Shown piece after piece: positions 39,540 to 51,200 of a stretch of 64,000 bases of DNA. Position numbers and translations under genes: made by a program. Below the pieces are notes generated by a model. It did no database searches and had not been told where the DNA came from. It saw only the letters and a program-made list of their open reading frames with translations. The stretch is taken from NCBI GenBank assembly GCA_964452085.1, contig CAYVKL010000008.1:1-64000 (forward strand), given 5' to 3'. Origin of the DNA: Methanobacterium sp964452085. Lineage in GTDB: Archaea; Methanobacteriota; Methanobacteria; Methanobacteriales; Methanobacteriaceae. Every line of letters starts with the position of its first letter. Positions within the stretch are counted from its first letter, which is position 1.

Positions 39540-41978
39540 ATGAAAAAACATTTCGTATATTTAATCAGCATATTAATTTTCTCAATAGTCTTGTGTGGAT
39601 CCGCCAGCGCTGCAAACATTAACGTTAACAATAGTACCGGAATACAAAACGCTATAAACACCGCATCCAATGGAGACACACTAAACCTATCCGCAGGAAC
39701 CTACAAAGAACACAACATTACAGTTAACAAGAATTTAACCATAAACGGACCCACAATCACGGGTAATAATCCACCAACAGCAGTGGTTGACGCACAACAA
39801 CTGGGAAGAGTATTCAACATACCATCTGGAGTAACTGTAACCCTACAATATCTGTTAATTCAAAACGGAAACGCTACAACAGACACTGCTAATCCTAATG
39901 GTGGTGGGGGAATCTGTAATAAGGGTAATTTAACAGTAACTAATTGTTCAATAAACAATAACACCGCATCATATGGTGGTGGAATCTACAATGATTATGG
40001 TAATTTAACTGTTACGAATTCAACTCTAAAAAACAACACTGCAAAGGTAGTTTTTGGTGGGGGTGGAATCTACAATGATCATGGTAATTTAACAGTAACT
40101 AATTGTTCAATAAACAATAACACCGCAACAAATGATGGTGGAATCTACACAACACATGGTGGTGGAATCTACAATTTTAATGCTGATTGTACTGTTACTA
40201 ATTCCACAATAAACAATAATAATGCAACAAATGGTGGTGGAATCTGCAATGAAAGTGGTATTTTTACTTTGTATAATTCCACAATCATACAAAATACCGC
40301 AACAAATGGTGGTGGTGGAATTTACAATCCTGGTGGTATTTTTACTTTGTATAATTCCACAATCACACAAAATACCGCATATGATGGTGGTGGGGGAATC
40401 TACAATTATTGGTACAGTATTTTTAATGTAATTAATTCAACTATAAACAACAACATCGCAAGTAATGGTGGTGGAATCCTCAATGTATATTATGTTAATT
40501 GTACTGTTACGAATTCAACTATAACGGGCAACACTGCAACGGGTATTTATGGTGGGGGTGGAATCTACAATTCTAATGCTTATTGTAATGTTACTAATTC
40601 CACAATAAACAATAACAATGCAACAAATGGAGGTGGAATCTACAATCGTGGTGTTTATTGTACTGTTACGAATTCAACTCTAAACAACAACATTGCAACT
40701 GGGACTGATTATGGTTATGGTGGTGGAATCCTCAATATGGGTTTTTGTACTGTAAACAATTCCATTTTAAATAATAACATTGCAACTGAAGGCGGTGGAA
40801 TCTTCTCTGCTTTGGGTAATTGTACTGTTACTGGTTCTACATTAATCAATAATCAAGCAGTAAATGGTAGTGCGGTTTACACAGTAAGTTCTGACACTTT
40901 AATTAATTTTAACCGTATTTTTAATAATACGGGGAATTATGATGTTTTCAGTGAAGTTGCTGGTGTTAATGCCACCAATAACTGGTGGGGGACTAACTTT
41001 AATGGTACAGATCCAATAACTGCGGGAAGGGTAAACAGTAATGTTACTGCTACTCCTTGGTTGTATATGACTTTCACAGCCAGTCCAACTTTGATCCTTA
41101 ATGGAGAGACCAGCACACTCGCCGCGAACTTCAACAATGCCAACGACGGGGCTACAGTAACTCCCTTTGATCCTGCGGGTGGTCATTTACCTGATGGAAT
41201 TCCAGTAATTTTTAGCACAACGAAAGGTACCATAAACAGCACATTTTCCACACTTAATGGGATTGCAAAGTCCAATTTAGTTGGTGGGGCTGTTAGTGGT
41301 ATTGCTGATGTTTCTGCAACTGTTGACAATCAGACTGTTCACACATCAGTTACTATTGACGCCACACCACCTACTGTAATAAGTACTAATCCAGCTCAAT
41401 ATGCTGTGAACTTACCCTCAAATCAAGTCTTCACAGTTACCTATAGCGAACCGATTAAAGCAGGTAATCTCAATTTAGTAGTGCTTAAAACCAGCACTGG
41501 GACAATAATAGCCACAACCAAAACAATAACTGGAAACGTGCTAACAATAACGCCTAACAGTGCTTTAGGGGAAGCTAAATATCTTTTACTATTATACGCT
41601 GGTAGTGTGACTGATCTAGCAGGTAATCCGGCAGCGGCACTAAGTAGAACTTATGGTGTGGGAGCTCAGCCTTACGTAACCAGCACCAATCCGGCCAATT
41701 ACGCTGTGAATGTAACACGAAATAAAGTAATCACAGCCACCTTCAATGAACCCATCGTAGCTAAGTATCTTACTTTGATATACCTAAAAACCGCTACAGG
41801 TGGAATTTTAGTACCCACCACTAAAAGTGTCACTGGAAATACACTAACCATCACACCCACCACTCCATTGGCTGCTGGAACACGATACATGCTCTTGATT
41901 TATACCTTTGCTGTAACCGATCTGGCAGGTAACTCCAATGTGAACAAAGCCATCAGCTTCACCACGGGTGTAACATAA
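39540..41978 (+). CDS. beta-helix adhesin-like protein, class II leader
   Basis: ATG 39540 (MKKHFVYLISILIFSIVLCG) is preferred by alignment with the 33008 gene and by distance from the GGGG at 39525-39528; ATG 39531 would add three residues but lies only 2 nt after the SD. 812 residues. Signal peptide, NINVNNSTGIQNAINTASNG, then beta-helix turns rich in NNNTATNGGGIYN that count as highly repetitive DNA, NWWGTNFNG, PWLYMTFTASP, Big_1-like and two Big_5 domains ending SFTTGVT. No membrane anchor. A 236-bp stretch (41334-41569) is identical to the 42308 gene. Confidence 0.87.
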   Translation: MKKHFVYLISILIFSIVLCGSASAANINVNNSTGIQNAINTASNGDTLNLSAGTYKEHNITVNKNLTINGPTITGNNPPTAVVDAQQLGRVFNIPSGVTVTLQYLLIQNGNATTDTANPNGGGGICNKGNLTVTNCSINNNTASYGGGIYNDYGNLTVTNSTLKNNTAKVVFGGGGIYNDHGNLTVTNCSINNNTATNDGGIYTTHGGGIYNFNADCTVTNSTINNNNATNGGGICNESGIFTLYNSTIIQNTATNGGGGIYNPGGIFTLYNSTITQNTAYDGGGGIYNYWYSIFNVINSTINNNIASNGGGILNVYYVNCTVTNSTITGNTATGIYGGGGIYNSNAYCNVTNSTINNNNATNGGGIYNRGVYCTVTNSTLNNNIATGTDYGYGGGILNMGFCTVNNSILNNNIATEGGGIFSALGNCTVTGSTLINNQAVNGSAVYTVSSDTLINFNRIFNNTGNYDVFSEVAGVNATNNWWGTNFNGTDPITAGRVNSNVTATPWLYMTFTASPTLILNGETSTLAANFNNANDGATVTPFDPAGGHLPDGIPVIFSTTKGTINSTFSTLNGIAKSNLVGGAVSGIADVSATVDNQTVHTSVTIDATPPTVISTNPAQYAVNLPSNQVFTVTYSEPIKAGNLNLVVLKTSTGTIIATTKTITGNVLTITPNSALGEAKYLLLLYAGSVTDLAGNPAAALSRTYGVGAQPYVTSTNPANYAVNVTRNKVITATFNEPIVAKYLTLIYLKTATGGILVPTTKSVTGNTLTITPTTPLAAGTRYMLLIYTFAVTDLAGNSNVNKAISFTTGVT
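41334..41569 (+). repeat. 236-bp tract identical to 44216-44451
   Basis: By direct comparison I see no mismatch from the end of Big_1 through most of the first Big_5 domain in the two genes; mismatches resume at both edges. Confidence 0.82.
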
Positions 41979-42307
41979 TCACCCTATACACCAAGAAGTT
42001 AACAGGCAAAGGATTTAAATACACAGTCGCAATTAAACCCGCAGCACAGATTTAAGGAACTTGTAGCTCCAACTCATTAATTTACCAAAACCATCACTTG
42101 AAAAAGAACTATCTAATTAAGATTAATTATTATTTTTTTAAAAAAACTGCTTTTAATTGATAAAAATTATTTTAATGCATTTAAATCGGATTAATTATCA
42201 TCAAAAATCTTAAACTGTTGTGATATAATAGCAATTTTTAAGTATTACAATTAATCAAGTATTATTGTTTTTAAATAATTTATTGCGTTAAATATGGAGG
42301 GAATAAA
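41979..42307 (+). promoter_or_regulatory. intergenic region with class III leader of the 42308 gene
   Basis: The right half resembles the leader at 36885-37007 (TTTTTAAGTATT, TATTATTGTTTTTAAATAATT). It ends with GGAGG (42296-42300), 7 nt before ATT. The left half shows no gene. Confidence 0.55.
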
Positions 42308-44860
42308 ATTAGAGTTCAAATGATTTATAGAAATACAGATAAATTATTCGGCTTGTTTTTTTTGTTAATCTTATTTTTTATGATGTTATCTATTGTTGAT
42401 GATGTTTCAGCTGTTCCTGGAGACACTATTTATGTTAATGGTTCATCAGGAAACGATACACATGATGGTTTGACTTGGCAAACTGCAAAACAATCCATTG
42501 GGAACGGTACAGCAACTGTAAGTGATAATGGGGTAGTAAACGTTGCTAATGGAGTATACAGTGGAGTAAACAACACCAACATTACCATTTCTAGAAACAT
42601 GACCATTAACGGCCAAAGTCAAGCAGGTACCATAATAAACGGGACAAACACCGCACAGATATTCTTGATAATGTCTGGTGTATCTGTCAAAATCCTAAAC
42701 TTAACACTCACCAACGGAAACTCCATGATGGGAGGGGCAATTTTCAATGAAGGCAATTTAACTGTAGAAAAGTGTACGTTCACCCACAACAATGCAACTG
42801 GCGGCGGTGCCATATCCAATTATTTGAGTAATTCTAGTTCGGTTATAAATACTGTCACAGATTGTACTTTTACAGGTAATACTGCAAATGCTGGTGCTGC
42901 TGTTTTAAATGCTGGTGATGTTGGTAGTGGTTCTGGTTCAATTATAAATACTGTAGATAAATGTACTTTCTATGGTAACACTGCAACAAGCGATGGTGTT
43001 GGTGGAGCTATTTACAATGCTTGTAGTGGTTATTGTACTATTATTAGTACTCTAAATTATTGTAATTTCACAGATAACACCGCTAGTGTTGCTGGTGCTG
43101 TATTCAATCATTGGGGAGGAGGTTCCGGTTCTGTTACCAGCACTATGGAGTACTGTAACTTCACGGGTAACACCGCTAGTGGTGGTGGTGCCATCTACAA
43201 CAATTGCGAAGTTACTAGTGGTTCTGGTTCCGTTATTAACACGGTCACAGATTGTACTTTTAGTAGCAATTCCGCAGATATTGGTGGTGCCATTTTAAAT
43301 ACTAGTGGTGGTTTTATTGGTTCTGGTTCGGTTGTTAACACAGTTAAGGATTCTATTTTCACAGATAACACCGCAACTAATACTGGTGGTGCTATCACCA
43401 ATGAATGTATAATTGGTTTTCTTAACAATACTGTAGAAAAATCTACTTTCGTTGATAATTGTGCAAATAGTGGTGGTGCTATATTTAATCAATGCTACGT
43501 TTCCAGTGGTTCTGGTTCTGCTAGCTGTACAATTACAGATTGTAATTTTATTAACAACACAGCAGAAGTAGGTGGTGCTATTTTCAATATTTGTGATGGT
43601 AATACCGGTTCATATTCTGCTAATATTAATATCACAAGCTGCAATTTTACAAACAACACCGCAACTAGTGGCGGTGCTTTTGCTAATACCCGTAGGGCTG
43701 GTTCTGTTACTGGTTCTGTAAAATACTGTAATTTCACTGGTAACACAGCAGATCTTGGTGGCGCTATTTATAATAGTGGTAGTGGTAATTTTGCAAAATG
43801 TACTATAGATGTTCATTTTAACCGAATCAAGGGAAATGGTGCTAATGAAGTATTTTGTGATTATGGGAATTTCAACGCAGATAATAATTGGTGGGGTGAT
43901 AATAATGGTCCTGCTGGGAAAATAATTTGTATTTTAGGCGTTGATAAGTGGTTAGTACTTAATATTACCGTTTCACCCACTACAATTCCAATTGGTGGTA
44001 CTTCAACAATATCAACAGACTTACAGTATGATAATTATGGAACCTTGCAAGATCCATCATTAGGACATGTTCCTGATGGAATAATCGTAAACTTTAATAC
44101 CACATTGGGAATCATTAATAGCCCAGTATCAACAGTTAATGGTGCTGCTAATACCACTTTAAAAGGCGGATCAGTTATAGGTGTTGCTTATGTTTCTGCA
44201 ACTGTTGACAATCAAACTGTTCACACATCAGTTACTATTGACGCCACACCACCTACTGTAATAAGTACTAATCCAGCTCAATATGCTGTGAACTTACCCT
44301 CAAATCAAGTCTTCACAGTTACCTATAGCGAACCGATTAAAGCAGGTAATCTCAATTTAGTAGTGCTTAAAACCAGCACTGGGACAATAATAGCCACAAC
44401 CAAAACAATAACTGGAAACGTGCTAACAATAACGCCTAACAGTGCTTTAGGTGAAGCTAAATATTTGTTACTGTTATACGCTGGTAGTGTGACTGATCTA
44501 GCAGGTAATCCTGCAGCAGCACTAAGTAGAACTTATGGTGTGGGAGCTCAACCTTACGTAACCAGCACCAATCCGGCCAATTACGCAGTAAACGTGCCAA
44601 GAAACACGGCAATCACAGCTACTTTCAACGAACCCATATTAGCCAAGTATCTTACTTTGATTTACCTTAAAACTGCTACTGGTGGAATAGTAGTAGCCAC
44701 TACTAAAAGTGTCAGTGGAAATGTGTTAACAATCACACTCACCACCCCATTGGCTGCAGGAACACGATACATGCTGATGATCTACACCTTCGCTGTAACT
44801 GACCTAGCAGGGAACTCCAATGTGAATAAAGCCATCAGTTTCACCACCGGAGCAACCTAA
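42308..44860 (+). CDS. beta-helix adhesin-like protein, class III leader, apparent AUU start
   Basis: ATT 42308 is 7 nt after GGAGG; ATG 42320 is 19 nt away, too far for that SD. Both this gene and the 37008 gene then read R-(V/A)-Q in the same register. 850 residues. The signal peptide is KLFGLFFLLILFFMMLSIVD (ending DVSA), then DTIYVNGSSGNDTHDGLTWQTA. The beta-helix has longer, Gly/Ser-rich turns (SGSGSVINTVTDCTF). NWWGDNNGP, a Big_1-like domain and two Big_5 domains (end SFTTGAT) follow. Shares 236 bp of identical DNA with the 39540 gene. Confidence 0.86.
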   Translation: MRVQMIYRNTDKLFGLFFLLILFFMMLSIVDDVSAVPGDTIYVNGSSGNDTHDGLTWQTAKQSIGNGTATVSDNGVVNVANGVYSGVNNTNITISRNMTINGQSQAGTIINGTNTAQIFLIMSGVSVKILNLTLTNGNSMMGGAIFNEGNLTVEKCTFTHNNATGGGAISNYLSNSSSVINTVTDCTFTGNTANAGAAVLNAGDVGSGSGSIINTVDKCTFYGNTATSDGVGGAIYNACSGYCTIISTLNYCNFTDNTASVAGAVFNHWGGGSGSVTSTMEYCNFTGNTASGGGAIYNNCEVTSGSGSVINTVTDCTFSSNSADIGGAILNTSGGFIGSGSVVNTVKDSIFTDNTATNTGGAITNECIIGFLNNTVEKSTFVDNCANSGGAIFNQCYVSSGSGSASCTITDCNFINNTAEVGGAIFNICDGNTGSYSANINITSCNFTNNTATSGGAFANTRRAGSVTGSVKYCNFTGNTADLGGAIYNSGSGNFAKCTIDVHFNRIKGNGANEVFCDYGNFNADNNWWGDNNGPAGKIICILGVDKWLVLNITVSPTTIPIGGTSTISTDLQYDNYGTLQDPSLGHVPDGIIVNFNTTLGIINSPVSTVNGAANTTLKGGSVIGVAYVSATVDNQTVHTSVTIDATPPTVISTNPAQYAVNLPSNQVFTVTYSEPIKAGNLNLVVLKTSTGTIIATTKTITGNVLTITPNSALGEAKYLLLLYAGSVTDLAGNPAAALSRTYGVGAQPYVTSTNPANYAVNVPRNTAITATFNEPILAKYLTLIYLKTATGGIVVATTKSVSGNVLTITLTTPLAAGTRYMLMIYTFAVTDLAGNSNVNKAISFTTGAT
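44216..44451 (+). repeat. 236-bp tract identical to 41334-41569
   Basis: Second copy. The 3' part also matches the 34070 gene (about 36288-36400) almost base for base, so at least three genes share this segment. Confidence 0.82.
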
Positions 44861-44930
44861 ACAAAATATCCCATTTTTTTAAATTTTTAGGTATTTATTT
44901 TTCTATCATAAAATTGTGAATTTGTTTTAT

Positions 44931-44949
44931 TGTTATTTTAATACAACAG
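44931..44949 (+). promoter_or_regulatory. 3' element copy, one base changed
   Basis: TGTTATTTTAATACAACAG, 71 nt past the stop of the 42308 gene. Confidence 0.62.
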
Positions 44950-45014
44950 AAACAATAATCAGATGATAAATATCTAATTAACTTCATTTTTATCCTATTG
45001 ACAATACAAATGAA

Positions 45015-45234
45015 CTAGTAAGTTTATTAAGAAAATAGTATTGTATTATGTTATATTCATTTTTAATGTATAAAATATTTTTTTTTTATTACTCATTATC
45101 GAATTATTAGTCCGTATGAGACATTCAGATAATATTTTTTTGTTAGCAAATAGTAAAATATATTAATCGTTTCAAGGTTAACAAAGTTTATCATTATTAT
45201 CAATATTGGTTATGAATTAGGGGTAATGAGTTGG
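45015..45234 (+). promoter_or_regulatory. class II leader of the giant adhesin gene
   Basis: ACTAGTAAGTTTATTAAGAA opens it, followed by GTTAGCAAATAGTAAAAT and GTTAACAAAGTTTATCATTA as in the 39540 leader. It ends with AGGGGTAATGAGTTGG before the start. The first motif lies about 200 nt upstream. Confidence 0.6.
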
Positions 45235-48200
45235 ATGAAAAAACATTTCGTATATTTAATCAGCATATTAATTTTCTCAATATTCCTGTGTGGATCAGCC
45301 AGCGCAGCAAACATTAACGTTAACAATAGTACGGGAATACAAAACGCTATAAATTCAGCATCCAATGGAGACACATTAAATTTGTCTGCAGGAACTTACA
45401 AAGAACATGACATTAATGTTAACAAGAATTTAACCATAACCGGACCAACAGTCACTGGTAATAACTCACCTACAGCGGTGGTTGACGGACAACAAGTGGG
45501 AATAATATTCAACATACCCTCAGGAGTCACAGTAACATTACAGTATTTATTATTTCAAAATGGTACTGACGGAATCAACAATGCAGGTAATGTAACTGTA
45601 ATTCGTTCCAACATCTATAATAACACTGGTAATGGAATCTGCAATAGCGGCATTCTGACTTTGATTGGTTCAAGTGTTTTCAAAAATACGGGCTGTGGAA
45701 TCTCTAATGATTATTCTTATTTTACTGTTAGTAATTTAAATGTGACAAATTCCAGTGTTTTCAACAACTCTGCAGGCGGGATACAAAATTTTCAGGGTCA
45801 AACTGCGACTGTAACTAATTCCAATATATCCAACAACACCGAATATAATCGTGGTGGTGGAATCTACAATGAGGGTACATTGACTTTAACTAATTCTAAT
45901 GTATTCAACAACACCGCTGATTATGAAGGTGGTGGAATCTACAATGATGGTACATTGACTGTGATTAATTCACAAGTATACAACAACCTCATAACAGATG
46001 GTTGGGGTGGTGGAATCTACAATTCGAATTCATTGACTTTGGCTGGTTCAAGTGTATACAACAACTCTGTAAGGTATACCTATAGAGAGGGTGATGGTGG
46101 TGGAATATACAATATTGGACATTTTTTGACTGTAACAGGTTCCAACATATACAATAACAATGCAGAACGTGAGGGTGGTGGAATCATGAATCGAGCTAAC
46201 GGTGGCAGTACCGTGGTTGTGACTGATTCCAATATATATGGCAACACCGCACAATACGGTGGAGGAATTATAAATTTTTATTCTTCCATGTCTGTAACAA
46301 GTTGTAATATATACAACAACACCGCAGATATGAGTGGTGGCGGAATATCCAATGGATATTATGGCTCAATGAGTGTGAGGTTCTGCAGAATAATTGGAAA
46401 TGAAGCAGGATATGGATCTGATATTTACGATATGTACAGTTATTCCGAAACAGTAGATGCTACTTTAAATTGGTGGGGTTCTAATGAAGACCCTGGAAGC
46501 AGAGTTTATGGTGATGTAACAATTAGTCCTTGGCTAGTTTTCAATTTAACTGCTAATCCCATCCTAATCACCTTTGGAACCCAATCATACATTACAGCAG
46601 ACTTACTTCATGATTCTGATGGAGGATATCATGCTCCTTCGGTGGGGCATGTTCAAGATGGGACACTTGTAATTTTTAATACTACATTAGGCATAATAAA
46701 CAGCCAGATTTCCACAGTTAATGGGACTGCAATTGCAATTTTAGGTAGTGGTTCAGTTAATGGTGTTACTGATGTTTCTGCAACACTTGATAGTCAAACA
46801 CTCCATAAATCAGTTCAAATCGTGCCACCTACTGTATTCAATACTCGATCTCTTGAAACATTTTTGAAAATACAGGATGCTATAAATGATGCGGATACTT
46901 TAAACGGAGATACACTGACACTGACAGCTGGAATCTTCAACGAACATGACATTTTAGTTAACAAAAATTTAACCATAACCGGACCCACCAACACAGGTAA
47001 TAACCTGCCTACAGCCATGGTTGACGCACAAAACGTTGGAAGAGTATTCAAAATACCTGTAGGAATTAACGCGACTTTAAAATATTTATTAATTCAAAAC
47101 GGGAATTCAACAACAGAAACATCAACTGATGGTGGGGGAATTTTTAATGAAGGTATATTAAACATAAAAAACTGCACCATAACCAAAAATACCGCAGGAA
47201 CAGATGGTAATGGTGGTGGAATCTACAATGATGGGAATATGGCATTGAATGGTTCTAATATTTCCAACAACACTGCAAAAAATGCTTATGGTGGCGGTAT
47301 CGGTAATGATGGTACTCTGACGGTAACCGAGTCTAGTATAAGCAATAATACTGCAACCTTAATGGGTGGTGCTATTTATAATACAGGTACTTTGATTTTA
47401 ACGGGATCCCATTTATACAAAAACACCGCAACAAATAACGGCGGTGGAATATTCAATTCTGGTAATGCAGTTTTAACATTTAACAATATAATTGGAAATA
47501 TTGCATCTTCAGGAGCTGATATCTACTGTGTTCCAGGGAAAGCTGTGAACGCAACACTTAACTGGTGGGGTTCCAATAATCATCCCAATAGCAAAGTATT
47601 TGGAAATGTAACTGTTAATCCATGGTTAGTTTTAAATATAACTGCCAACCCCACCCATATTGGTAATGAGGGCACTTCAAATATTACAGCAGACCTATGT
47701 CATGATTCTGATGGGGGATATCACAATCCGACCATGGGACATGTTCTCGATGGGATACTTGTGAGTTTTAATACAACATTAGGCACAATAAACAACCTTG
47801 TATCAACAGTTAATGGGGCTGCAATTGCTACTTTAAGAAGTGGTTCAATTGGTGGTATTTCTGATGTTTCTGCTACACTTGATAGTCAAACTGTCCATAC
47901 ATCAGTTCAAATTGTGCTAAGCATAATAAATACCCGGACATTAGAAACATTCTCCAAAATACAGGCTGCTATTGATGATATTGATACATTAAATGGAGAT
48001 ACACTAAACATATCAGCGGGATCCTATAAAGAACACGATATTTTGGTTAACAAGAATTTAACTATAAAAGGACCCATAGTTAATGGTAATATCCGACCTA
48101 CAGCAATTGTGGACGCACAAAAACTGGGAAGAGTCTTTATAATACCTGTGGGCGTAAATGTCAATATTTATTATCTACTAATTCAAAACGGTACCGCTAC

Positions 48201-51200
48201 TGTTGTAGATGATATATACAATGGTGGGGGGATCTACAATGCTGGAACATTGACTTTGACTGGTTCTGAAGTATATCAAAACACTGCACAGAATAATGGT
48301 GGTGGTGGAATCGGTAATGAGGGCACTATGACCATTACTAATTCTAAAATATATAAGAACACCGCAGGAACTGGTGGTGGAGTAGAAAATGGTGGTACAT
48401 TGACTTTGACGGGTTCTGAGGTATACCAAAACACCGCAGAATATGGTGGTGCAATCTACACTTATGCTCCTTTGAATGTGACAAGTTCCAATTTATACAA
48501 CAACACTGCAATAACTAGTGGCGGGGGAATCAACATTCAGGGGTCTGCGACTTTTACTGGTTGCAATATATACAACAATACTGCAACTTATATGGGTGGG
48601 GGAATTAACACCTACGGTAACACGATTTTGACAAATTCCAATGTGTACCAAAATACTGCACAAACCGGAGGCGGAATCAGCAACTTTAGAGGTGTTATAA
48701 CAATAACTGGTTCCAATTTATACAAAAACTCCGCAACCAATGGGGGTGGCATTTCACAAACTGAATATGGTACTACTACTTTGACATTCTGCAGAATATT
48801 TGCAAATACAGCAAATAATGGCACAGCTGTTTACTGTTACGGTGGAGAAGGTTATGAAGGAACAGCCCATGTAATAGCTGCATTTAACTGGTGGGGATCA
48901 AATAACAACCCTAACAGCAAAGTAGTTGGAGATGTGACTGTTACTCCGTGGCTGGTATTGAATGTCACTGCCAATCAGGATAATATTACTATTGGAGGAG
49001 CTTCAAATATTTCAGCAGACCTATGTCATGATTCTGATGGAGGATATCATGATCCTACAAATGGTCATGTTCCTGATGGAGTACTAGTACAATTTAATGG
49101 TAATTTAGGTTTTTTAATCCCTATAAATGTTAATACATTTAATGGTAGTGCGGTGTCAGTTTTCACAGGTTCAAATCCAGGAGTGGCAATAATTAAAGCC
49201 ACAGTTGACAATGAAAACGCAACTACTCAGTTAAATGTAATCCAAAATGATGTTTACGTTTCAACAACAGGAAATGACACAACAGGTGATGGAACCTTAA
49301 ACAATCCATATCAAACCATTCTCAAGGGAATTTCAATGGTCAACACAGGAAAGAATGTCCATATATCAAACGGCACATACACTGGAACCAAAAACACTAA
49401 CATAGTCATCAATAAAAACATTAATATAATTGGGCAAAATAGTAATTCAACCATTATTAACGCTCAAAATACAAGTAGAATATTTATCATAAACAGTGGT
49501 TGCAATGTTACCATCCTAAACCTAACGCTTCAAAACGGAAATTCAACTAATTATGGTGGTGCTATTTACAATGGAGGTAATCTGACTGTAACTAACAGTA
49601 TTTTTACAGGAAACACTGCATCTTCATTTGGTGGAGCTATCTACAATTATGGGATTACTAATGTTAATTTTAACCGAATCACCACAAACACAGCTATTCA
49701 GGGTCGAGCAATCTACAACAACGGCGGAGAAGTGAATGCAGAATATAACTGGTGGGGTTCAAACAACAACCCATCAGGAATGGTTTATGGATTTACTATA
49801 AATAAATGGATAGTTTTAAACATAACAGTTAATCCAACCATTATTAACACTCTTGGCAAGTCTAACATTACAGCTACCCTATTATATGATTCAAATGGAG
49901 GATATCATGACCCTGCAAGTGGGCATGTCCCCGATGGAATACCTGTAACTTTTACCACATCAATGGGAACAATAAACAGCCCAGCATACACATTAAATGG
50001 AACTGTAAATACTACTTTTAATAGTGGTATTGTTGGTGTTGCTGATGTTTCCGGAACGGTTGATAATCAAACAGTCCATACATCAGTTAAAGTTATTAAT
50101 AATTCCGTTTTAAATACCAGAACTCTTGAAACTTTTGCCACAATACAATATGCCATAGACGATACAGAGACACTGAACGGAGACACACTAAGATTAACCT
50201 CAGGAATCTACAATGAACATGACGTTTGGGTTAAAAAGAGTTTAATTATAACTGGACCTCAAATATCGGGTTATAACCTACCAACGGCTGTGGTTGATGC
50301 GCAAAATCAGGGAAGAGTATTTAACATATCATTTGGTGTTATTGTAACCCTTCAAAATCTGTTAATTCAAAACGGGACCGTTACAACAGACCCATCTTAT
50401 GGTGGTGGGATCTATAACAGTGGTATCTTATTCATCAATAACTGCACCATACAAAAAAACACCGCAAATCGTCATGGTGGAGGAATTTACAACACTGCTG
50501 ATGGTAATGTGACAATAACAAACTCCAATGTATACAACAACACCGCAACAAATGATGGAGGCGGAATCTTAAATAATGGGAATTTAACTTTATCCAATTC
50601 TAACATCTACAATAATACCGCGCATGATGGGGGAGGAATCTTAAATTACGGTAATTTAACTTTGACCAATTCCAACATCTATCAAAACACGGCAACAACT
50701 AATAATGGTGGTGCAATCTACAATTCTGGCACATTGAACTTAACTAATTCCACAATAAACAACAACACAGCAACACATGGTGGTGGAATATTCAATGATG
50801 AAAATGCTTATGTGACTTTGACTGGATCCAATGTATGCAACAACACTGCAACTACTTCATCCGGTGGTGGAATCTACAATAATGTGGGAACTGTGACAAT
50901 TACCAATTCAAGTTTAAACAACAACCATGCACCTAATAATAATGGTGGTGCAATCTACAATGCAGGCACAGTAAATTTGACTAATACCAGTGTATACAAC
51001 AACAACGCAATAAACGGTGGTGCTATATACACCTATTATCGTCCTGTAACTTTAACGGGTTCCAACCTATTCAACAACACCGCAACAGGTTGTGGTGGTG
51101 CAATTTACAATGGGGGTGTAGCAACTTTAACTTTCTGCAGAATAACTGCAAATACTGCACCTTCAGGCCCTGATATTTACTGTACTGGAACAGCCACCGC

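Noticed and set aside
40000..41000. CRISPR-like regular DNA repeats in adhesin genes
   Set aside because: The periodicity follows protein beta-helix turns of variable length, stays in frame, and has no constant repeat/spacer pattern; no cas genes are present.
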